Assembly: GCF_014200455.1 (NCBI RefSeq)
Contig: NZ_JACHBW010000005.1
Span: 248,001-312,000, forward strand
Reading direction: 5' to 3'
Length of the DNA: 64,000 nt
From: Paraburkholderia bannensis
GTDB lineage: Bacteria > Pseudomonadota > Gammaproteobacteria > Burkholderiales > Burkholderiaceae
Shown here one piece after another: positions 57,899 through 64,000 of this stretch. Position numbers and translations under genes: made by a program. Positions within the stretch are counted from its first letter, which is position 1. Every line of letters starts with the position of its first letter. The notes beneath the pieces are model-generated. The model was not told where the DNA came from, did no database searches, and worked only from the letters and a program-made list of their open reading frames with translations.

Positions 57899-58598
57899 AA
57901 GCGTCGCCTTCGTGACGGGCGCGAACGGCGGCCTGGGCGAATGCTTTGTGCGCACGCTGCTCGCACGCGGTGCGGCGAAAGTCTACGCTGCCGCGCGGCG
58001 CATCGATGCCTTGAACTACGACGATCCGCGCGTTTGCGTCGTCGAGCTGGACGTAACGAATCCTGCGCAGATCGCGCGCGCCGCCGCGCTGGCACGCGAC
58101 ACGACGCTCCTTGTGAACAACGCCGGTCTCAACCGTCTGGAGCCGGCGCTCGCCTGTAGCGACATGCAGGCCGCGCGCGCCGAAATGGAAGTCAATTATT
58201 TCGGACCGCTGATGATGATCCGAGCGTTCTCTCCTGCAATGGAGGCGGGCAGCACGATCGTCAACGTGCTGTCGATTCTCGCGCGCGTCACGTTGCCGTC
58301 GATGGCTACGCTCTGTGCTTCGAAAGCCGCGGCGCTGCGCATGGCTGAAGGCGCACATGCCGAACTGGCGCCGCGCGGCGTGCGTGTCATCTCGGTTCTG
58401 CCAGGAGCGATCGACACAGCGATGAGCCGTGATTTCCCGCCCCCGAAGCTCGCGCCCGCGGACGTCGTAGAGGCCGTGTTGAATGCACTCGGCGGCGAGG
58501 CCAGCGAGATATACGTAGGCGACATGGCCGCCCAGGTTGCGGCGGGCCTCGCGACGGACCGGCAGGCGACACAGCGCTATCTAGCGAGCGCCGCCTGA
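57885..58598 (+). CDS. Short-chain dehydrogenase/reductase
   Basis: A 237-residue classical SDR: TGANGGLGECFVRTL (cofactor motif), LVNNAGLN (NNAG), catalytic Ser in VLSILARVTLP, and in place of YxxxK the text reads MATLCASKAAALRMAEG, so the Tyr is replaced while the Lys of SKAA remains. This missing Tyr would weaken normal catalysis. ATG 57885 lies inside the end of the DUF35 gene. It probably acts on the hydroxy or keto CoA intermediate of the pathway. Confidence 0.82.
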   Translation: MSINESVAFVTGANGGLGECFVRTLLARGAAKVYAAARRIDALNYDDPRVCVVELDVTNPAQIARAAALARDTTLLVNNAGLNRLEPALACSDMQAARAEMEVNYFGPLMMIRAFSPAMEAGSTIVNVLSILARVTLPSMATLCASKAAALRMAEGAHAELAPRGVRVISVLPGAIDTAMSRDFPPPKLAPADVVEAVLNALGGEASEIYVGDMAAQVAAGLATDRQATQRYLASAA

Positions 58599-58639
58599 GC
58601 GACTTCCATCTCGATACTTATGCAATCAAGGAGCACATT

Positions 58640-59878
58640 GTGAGCGGTACTTTCATCGACATTCCTTCGAACGACGGCCAGACATTCGCGGCTTACCTCG
58701 CTACCCCACAATACGGCTCGGGGCCCGGCATCGTGCTGCTGCAGGAGATCTTCGGCATTAACGGCTATATGCGCGACATGGCGGATCTGCTGGCTGAAGA
58801 GGGCTATGTGGTACTCGTGCCCGATCTGTTCTGGCGCATGACACCCGGCGTGAATCTCGCGTACGAAGGTGCGGACCTCGAACAGGCCCTGCAGTACAAC
58901 ACGCGGCTCGACGTCGATCGTGCCGTGCAGGACGTGGCCGCGACCATGGCGGCGCTGCGGGGGCTCAGGCAGCAGGTGGGCAAGGTGGGTGCGCTGGGAT
59001 TCTGCCTGGGTGGGAAGCTGGCCATGTTGACGGCCGCGCGCACCGATGTCGACTGCGCAGTCAGCTATTACGGTGTGGGACTTGACGCGTTTCTGGACGA
59101 GATTTCGGCAATACGCTGTCCGATGGCGTTTCACTTCGCGGCTGACGATAGCCTTTGCCCGCCGCCCGTGCGCGAAGCCATTCAGGCCGAGATGTCGCGC
59201 AATCCGCTCATCGATCAGTACGTGTACCCCGATTGCGACCACGCATTTGCAACGCCGGAGCGCGCCTCATATGACAAACCCGCTGCCAGCATGGCGTGGT
59301 CTCGTACCGTCGCGCTGCTGCGCAAGGTGCTTGGTCCCGTCTACGATCTGAACTCGTTATGGGAGGCGCATTGCTACCATGAGTTCGCGACGCGTGACGT
59401 CGACGCCATCATGCCGACCATGGTCGCGCAACCGTACGTGAATCACGTACCGACCATGACCGGCGGAGTGGGACACGATCAGCTCAAGCGCTTCTACAGG
59501 TATCACTTCGTGGATGCGAATCCGCAGGACACGCGTCTGATTCCCTTGTCGCGCACGATCGGCGCGGACCGCATCGTCGACGAATTTGTGTTCTGCGCAA
59601 CCCACGACCGGGAAATAGACTGGCTGCTTCCGGGGCTGGCACCCACCGGCAAGTATTTCGAAATTCCGATGCTCGCGGTGGTCTGCTTCCGCGGCGACAA
59701 GCTCTACAACGAACACATCTATTGGGACCAGGCGTCGCTGCTGGTGCAGATCGGCGTTCTCGATCAGACCGGACTGCCCATCGCGGGCATCCAGACCGCG
59801 AAGAAAATGGTTGATGAACGGCTGCCCAGCAATACGCTCATGACGAACTGGACATCGAGCGAAGGCAAGCGCATCTGA
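58640..59878 (+). CDS. Dienelactone hydrolase fused to a SnoaL-like domain
   Basis: A 412-residue two-domain protein. Residues 1-240 are a dienelactone hydrolase: Glu36 in LLQEIFG, nucleophile Cys122 in GFCLGGK, Asp170 in FAADDSLC and His201 in CDHAFATP. Residues about 245-390 resemble a SnoaL/NTF2-like cup (YHEFATRDVDAIMPTM, RIVDEFVFCATHDREIDWLL, IPMLAVVCFRGDKLYNEHIYWDQ). The start is GTG 58640, set by AAGGAG six bases upstream. The fusion suggests lactone or ester hydrolysis joined to a second step on the same intermediate. It follows the SDR after 41 bases. Confidence 0.85.
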   Translation: MSGTFIDIPSNDGQTFAAYLATPQYGSGPGIVLLQEIFGINGYMRDMADLLAEEGYVVLVPDLFWRMTPGVNLAYEGADLEQALQYNTRLDVDRAVQDVAATMAALRGLRQQVGKVGALGFCLGGKLAMLTAARTDVDCAVSYYGVGLDAFLDEISAIRCPMAFHFAADDSLCPPPVREAIQAEMSRNPLIDQYVYPDCDHAFATPERASYDKPAASMAWSRTVALLRKVLGPVYDLNSLWEAHCYHEFATRDVDAIMPTMVAQPYVNHVPTMTGGVGHDQLKRFYRYHFVDANPQDTRLIPLSRTIGADRIVDEFVFCATHDREIDWLLPGLAPTGKYFEIPMLAVVCFRGDKLYNEHIYWDQASLLVQIGVLDQTGLPIAGIQTAKKMVDERLPSNTLMTNWTSSEGKRI

Positions 59879-59977
59879 TCAATGTCATTGCCCAGCGGAC
59901 CGCCTGGTCCCAGACATGTATCGGCCGATTCAGGCGGCAGGCAAATACCAATCATAGCCAACCACACTGGAGATTTC

Positions 59978-61099
59978 GTGAAAAAGTTATCTGCACTATC
60001 GTTAGGATTGCTACTCTCTTCGCAGGTGGCGTATGCCCAGAGCAGTGTCACGATCTACGGCATCATCGACGATGGCCTGACCTGGTCGAGCAACCAGGGT
60101 GGCCACAACGCATGGCAGATGCAGGCGGGAATTTCCCAGGGTAACCGATGGGGGTTCAGGGGCACAGAGGATCTGGGTAGCGACTGGTCCGCACTTTTCA
60201 GGCTGGAAAACGGCTTCAACGGCAACACGGGCACAGCGTCGCAAGGCGGCCGGCTGTTTGGACGGCTTGCCTACGTTGGTTTGTCCAACACCCATTACGG
60301 CACGATCACTCTCGGGCGTCAGGGCGAGGCGATTGGCGATTACATCGGGCCGCTCACGGCGAATGGCTCGCTGCCAGGCGGCATTCTATTCGCGCATCCA
60401 GGCGATATGGACAACGTCGGCATTGACTATCACCTGAATAACACGGTGAAGTATCTCTCTCCGACTATAGGCGGTTTTTCCGCCATGGCGCTGTACAGCT
60501 TTGGTGGTGTGGCCGGCGACTTTGCGCGCAACAGCGCGAAGTCGTTCGCGCTTCAGTACACGTATGGCGGCGTGCAGATCGCCGCGGCCTACACCGCAAT
60601 CGATCACCCGGCCGATGCAGTCACCGAGGGGTTATGGACCTCCTCGAATACCGTCTCGGGCAATTACGGCAAGGCCGCGGGCCACTATTCGGTGTCCGGG
60701 GTGGGAGCAGGCTACACCTTCGGCGCATTTCGCGTGAGTGCGGACTGGACGCATACGCGTTTTGGCGATCTCGATCCGACCCTGGGCGCTAAAGTAGGCG
60801 GTCACGTCACGTTCGATACGGGCGAACTGGTCGGCGGCTATTTCGTCACGCCCACGCTGCAACTTGGCACGGCGTTTAGTTATACGGCGGGGAATGTTTC
60901 CTCCACCGGTCAATTGCCGCACTACGCCGAACTCGACGCAAGCGTCGACTACTTTCTCTCGAAAATGACCGATGTGTATGCGAGCGCCACCTGGCTGCAC
61001 GCCGGCGGCGGTGCGCTTGCTGATCTCGCGCCGGTGTTGTCGGCCTCGAGTTCGGCCAATCAGGTCGCGCTGCGTATCGGTATGCGCAAGAAGTTCTAA
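59978..61099 (+). CDS. Gram-negative porin (OmpC-like, Burkholderiales type)
   Basis: A 373-residue outer-membrane porin. GTG 59978, with GGAGA six bases upstream, gives a signal peptide (KKLSALSLGLLLSSQVAYA) and then QSSVTIYGIIDDGLTWSSNQ, GFRGTEDLGSDWSALFRLEN and the closing strand QVALRIGMRKKF. It ends the catabolic cluster, 99 bases after the hydrolase, and probably lets its substrate across the outer membrane. Confidence 0.88.
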   Translation: MKKLSALSLGLLLSSQVAYAQSSVTIYGIIDDGLTWSSNQGGHNAWQMQAGISQGNRWGFRGTEDLGSDWSALFRLENGFNGNTGTASQGGRLFGRLAYVGLSNTHYGTITLGRQGEAIGDYIGPLTANGSLPGGILFAHPGDMDNVGIDYHLNNTVKYLSPTIGGFSAMALYSFGGVAGDFARNSAKSFALQYTYGGVQIAAAYTAIDHPADAVTEGLWTSSNTVSGNYGKAAGHYSVSGVGAGYTFGAFRVSADWTHTRFGDLDPTLGAKVGGHVTFDTGELVGGYFVTPTLQLGTAFSYTAGNVSSTGQLPHYAELDASVDYFLSKMTDVYASATWLHAGGGALADLAPVLSASSSANQVALRIGMRKKF

Positions 61100-61154
61100 G
61101 CGCGAAGTGATCGAGCGACTGTTCAAGGCGGGACGCGGCTTCGTGCATCCTTCA

Positions 61155-61406
61155 TTATCCAACGTGGAATTGAAGTGGGACAACCGGCAGAGTTCGGCCG
61201 CGAACCGCCCTTCGCAGTTTGCCGTCCAAATGGCCGTTGTATTCCTGGAACCAGCCATGTTTCGGCAATATGAGAACGTCAACCGGTTTCCCCAAAAGAG
61301 ATTCGGCAAAGAGCCAATGAAGACTGAAACTTCTGACCAGCATGAATCGCAGGATGAGCGCTGCGTCGTCAACGGTGGCGGGGCGGATCGTGAGTGCCGT
61401 GATCGC
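61155..61406 (-). pseudogene. Possible GNAT acetyltransferase remnant
   Basis: On the minus strand the sequence ALTIRPATVDDAALILRFM (from about 61400) is a typical GNAT N-terminus; it then passes abruptly into LVRSFSLHWLFAESLLGKPV and further sequence without the acetyl-CoA motif. The frame continues to 61155 but no GNAT core follows. It lies between the porin and the MocR gene and is probably a degraded gene; an unknown short protein is the alternative. Confidence 0.4.
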
Positions 61407-61519
61407 AATCGAATTCCTGATGAGCAGGGGAAGCAGGCTCACGATCGTATTCGAAAGAGGATATGCATATACTGAGCTTCTGATGTCGACCCTCAGTGCA
61501 AGTTGCGACCCGCGACTCG

Positions 61520-62956
61520 TCAATGGCAGCTTTCTGGCTTCAATTGACAAGCTATTGCTCGCCTCGCCAGCGTGCCCAAAGTGTGTATTTCTTTTTCAAC
61601 GTCGGGGGACCAAGGACGGCCGTAGTTAAGCCGGATGTGACGGTCAAATTCGCGGCCACACGAAAAGATTGCGCCGGGCGCTATTGCGATTTCGTGCGCT
61701 TCCGCCATTTCGAACAACTGCACTGCCTCTACGCCTTCTGGAAGTTGCACCCATAGAAAGAATCCTCCCGGCGGCCTGATCACCACGGTCCCTTTGGGAA
61801 AGTATCGGATAACCGCGGCCACCATCAATGTCTGAAGGGACGCCAGTTGGCGGCGCAATTTACGTAGAAGCCGGTCGTAGTCCCCATGCTCAAGGTAGTC
61901 AGCGATTGCACATTGCGCAGGCACAGACGCCGGGGTCATCGTCAGCCAGCGTTCGTGCTCAATTCTCGCGGCGTAGCGGCCCGCCGCGACCCAGCCGAGC
62001 CGCAGACCCGGCGCAAGGCTCTTCGAAAACGAACCGCAGTGCAGCACGAGACCATTCGAATCGAAGCGCTTCGCCGGATAGGCCGGCGTCAAACCAAAAT
62101 GCAGTTCGCGGAATACGTCGTCCTCGATTAGCGGCACGCCATGTTTCGCCAGCAAGCTGACGAGTGCTTCCTTCCTTTCATCGGAGAGTGTCGCGCCTGT
62201 CGGCTGGTGCAGCGTCGTCATGAACCAGCAAACCCGTACCGGATGCTGCCGCAACGCCGCCGCTAATACCCCGAGGTCGAGTCCACGGTGCGGATCGACG
62301 GGTATTTCAACGGTTTTCAAACGCAGGCGCTTAACCGCATCTTGTACCGCATGGAAAGCTGGCCGTTCGATTGCAATGGTGTCGCCGGGCCGCGTCAGAA
62401 CCTTTAAGCAGAGTATCAGTGCATCGAGCGCGCCACTCGTCACCACAACCTCTTCGATTGGGACCGTGACGCCCGTGACCGCGTAGCGCAGTGCGATCTG
62501 GCGACGCAGCGCTGCTTCGGCCGTTCCTGCCGACAAGGTATTGCGCGAACTGGCCATCATCCGGGTTGCTGCAGTCAAAGAGCGCGAAATTCGGCCAAAC
62601 GGGAATAGCTGGGCACTCGGCTCCGAAGAGCCAAGTCCCGGATGCGCGCATCGACGTTGAGCCTTCATGAAGCGGATAGTCAGGCTGTCACCATCAGCCT
62701 CTTCAATGCTGCGCTTTGGAACAATTGCCAGTGATTTCGTCGACGCAGACCGACTTGCGACGAAATAACCCGACCGAGGTCTTGCGACGATCAAGGCTCG
62801 TCGTTCGAGGGTGTAGTAGGCGTGGAAAACAGTTGAGGGGCTCACGCGGTACGAACAGCTTGCCTGACGCACCGACGGGAGCCGCACGCCGGGTTCAAGC
62901 GTACCGTTAAGAATCAGGCTTTCGAACTCCGCCGCCAGTTGGAGATAGCGCTTCAT
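61520..62956 (-). CDS. MocR-type GntR regulator with aminotransferase domain
   Basis: A 478-residue fusion: an N-terminal GntR winged helix (LILNGTLEPGVRLPSVRQAS, then YRVSPSTVFHAYYTLERRAL) and a PLP-dependent fold-type I aminotransferase-like domain (EVVVTSGALDALILCLKVL, FMTTLHQPTGATLSDERKEA). The PLP Lys lies in GSFSKSLAPGLRLGW. In MocR proteins the second domain senses PLP or an amino-containing ligand. It has no close partner gene; the neighbouring porin or the EAL gene could be a target. The N-terminal helix region has one Cys-Ser-Tyr insertion-like stretch (ASCSYRVS) that looks unusual. Confidence 0.88.
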   Translation of the reverse strand: MKRYLQLAAEFESLILNGTLEPGVRLPSVRQASCSYRVSPSTVFHAYYTLERRALIVARPRSGYFVASRSASTKSLAIVPKRSIEEADGDSLTIRFMKAQRRCAHPGLGSSEPSAQLFPFGRISRSLTAATRMMASSRNTLSAGTAEAALRRQIALRYAVTGVTVPIEEVVVTSGALDALILCLKVLTRPGDTIAIERPAFHAVQDAVKRLRLKTVEIPVDPHRGLDLGVLAAALRQHPVRVCWFMTTLHQPTGATLSDERKEALVSLLAKHGVPLIEDDVFRELHFGLTPAYPAKRFDSNGLVLHCGSFSKSLAPGLRLGWVAAGRYAARIEHERWLTMTPASVPAQCAIADYLEHGDYDRLLRKLRRQLASLQTLMVAAVIRYFPKGTVVIRPPGGFFLWVQLPEGVEAVQLFEMAEAHEIAIAPGAIFSCGREFDRHIRLNYGRPWSPDVEKEIHTLGTLARRAIACQLKPESCH

Positions 62957-63027
62957 TAATATGTCATACTAATTAAATGGAGCTGTCGCGCTTTGCTCCG
63001 GGTGCGGTTGCGGGTGGAACACTTCAT

Positions 63028-64000
63028 TCAGAAATTTCGAACCCTCCAGGTGAGCATGGTTGCGGCTCCCGGCCGCTCTGAGGACGGGGCATTGACTGTC
63101 TCGATGAACTCTTTCAGCCGGCTTGCGCTTAGTGCGCGGCTATAGAAAAAACCTTGACCAAACTCGGCACGACTCGTCCGCGCGATGTGGTGATGAGCCG
63201 CGTTCTCAATGCCTTCGACCACGACCACGGCGCCAATCTCATGGCCCATGCGCGTCAATGCGCTGACCTGTCTGGATCGCTCATCAGGATCGTTTGCCAG
63301 CACGTTCCTGTCGATTTTCACCATCTCGAAGCTCATCTCTTTCGACAGTTCAAGTCCGACATCAGTGGGACGCACGGCGGACAGGGCAAAGCGCACTCCT
63401 TTTTCACGCGCCTGCGCCATCAGCGGGATTAGACGTTTCTTGAACTTCCTCGCGCTCCCCGCTCCGATCTTGAGTATTAGCGGTGGGACGCCGAGGGAAC
63501 CAACGTCGGCAAGGTGCGCGTTGAACCCGGAACTTATCAGGTAAGAAGCGGGAGCCGTAACGCCCAGGTAGAGCGATTTCGGAGCGCCGATTTCGCGCAA
63601 TTCCTGAGCTGCACGCGATACGACGAATCGCGTCATCGGACCGATCAAACTACTGTCCTCAATGAACTCCATATAGTGAGCCGGGCCCAGTGCGCCGTAC
63701 TTCTGGTTGTCCCATCGCAACAACGCTTCGACGCCAACGCATCTGGCCCGCCTCACGCTAACGACGGGTTGGTACTCAAGATGGAATTCGCCGCGACGCA
63801 GCCCTGCACGCGCAGCACGCAGGAGCGACCTGTCGTAGCGAAACCATCTTTTGAGCGCCCAGCCGGCAACGACGACCAGGACCGCCACCACGATCGGCCA
63901 GACGACAAAGCCCAATATGTTCCGTGCCGAGGTGCGCTGCGTAGCAATGGCCGCCAAAGCCCGCGCCGGGGCGAGTGTGTCGGCGCCGATCGAAGGCGAG
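63028..64000 (-). CDS. Membrane EAL-domain protein, degenerate, N-terminus beyond the window
   Basis: The frame stays open to the right edge, so the start lies outside. The visible part has a membrane segment (ILGFVVWPIVVAVLVVVAGW) followed by an EAL domain starting FHLEYQPVVSV and GVEALLRW. The arrangement matches CSS-motif EAL proteins, whose second membrane helix precedes the domain. Catalytic markers are mostly lost: the Asn of the 'NLS' strand reads GVTAP, the glutamate segment reads LKIGAGS, and DDFGTG reads SAVRPTDV. VKIDR, VVVEGIE and GQGFFYSR remain. It is therefore probably a non-catalytic c-di-GMP binding or protein-interaction EAL domain. Confidence 0.8.
   Translation of the reverse strand, partial: SPSIGADTLAPARALAAIATQRTSARNILGFVVWPIVVAVLVVVAGWALKRWFRYDRSLLRAARAGLRRGEFHLEYQPVVSVRRARCVGVEALLRWDNQKYGALGPAHYMEFIEDSSLIGPMTRFVVSRAAQELREIGAPKSLYLGVTAPASYLISSGFNAHLADVGSLGVPPLILKIGAGSARKFKKRLIPLMAQAREKGVRFALSAVRPTDVGLELSKEMSFEMVKIDRNVLANDPDERSRQVSALTRMGHEIGAVVVVEGIENAAHHHIARTSRAEFGQGFFYSRALSASRLKEFIETVNAPSSERPGAATMLTWRVRNF

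Noticed and set aside
1..64000. CRISPR array, tRNA or rRNA genes
   Set aside because: No regularly spaced direct repeats of 25-40 bases and no cloverleaf or rRNA-like sequence were noticed on either strand; a tool scan would be needed to exclude a tRNA fully.

Overview
The window is high-GC DNA read as a Burkholderiaceae chromosome or megaplasmid segment (Paraburkholderia/Burkholderia/Caballeronia type). The basis is the pair of 16-stranded 'SSVTLYG' porins, the many LysR regulators, the abundance of SsuABC-type importers and LLM flavin monooxygenases, and a P4-type integrase remnant that matches Burkholderia-type integrases as I remember them. No rRNA, tRNA or CRISPR array was seen. The assignment rests on gene character only, not on a database comparison.

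From 0 to 46.6 kb the window is dominated by organosulfur-scavenging gene sets. They are: (A) 52-5960, an NtaA/DszA-type LLM monooxygenase, a TauD-like dioxygenase and an SBP/ATPase/permease importer; (B) 22464-27030, reading leftward, AhpD-like protein, acyl-CoA-dehydrogenase-fold enzyme, ATPase, SBP, permease, with an AraC regulator upstream; (C) 28469-32426, an importer with two substrate-binding proteins; (D) 32488-35956, SBP, DszC/SfnB-like enzyme and SsuD-like monooxygenase, with a divergent LysR; (E) 37145-41315, SsuD-like monooxygenase, class II aldolase, cysteine-dioxygenase-like cupin and a four-domain rhodanese in an overlapping operon; (F) 41545-46593, an SfnG-like monooxygenase converging on permease, ATPase, SBP and a DszC/SfnB-like enzyme. 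No flavin reductase is encoded in the window, so these two-component monooxygenases must take reduced flavin from elsewhere.

Other genes are interspersed. 6026-12463 holds another LLM enzyme, a PHP-like DUF3604 protein, an SLC13 transporter and a GntR regulator. 13126-17828 holds a porin, an NCS2 permease, a cytosolic arylsulfotransferase-like protein and a LysR regulator. Between 17.95 and 22.43 kb a decayed integrative element (integrase pseudogene plus a Tle1-like phospholipase effector and its DUF3304 lipoprotein partner) is flanked by two fragments of OsmC-like coding sequence, so it seems to have broken an OsmC locus.

46.9-52.1 kb holds small redox and regulator genes (F420-reductase-like, two SDRs, TetR, MarR, an ABM monooxygenase, LysR), several with clear palindromic operator candidates. 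52.3-61.1 kb is a CoA-dependent catabolic cluster: LysR, AMP-forming acyl-CoA ligase, MFS importer, a thiolase-like protein lacking the usual nucleophilic Cys with its DUF35 partner, SDR, a dienelactone-hydrolase/SnoaL fusion and a porin. The window ends with a MocR-type regulator and a degenerate EAL-domain protein cut by the edge.
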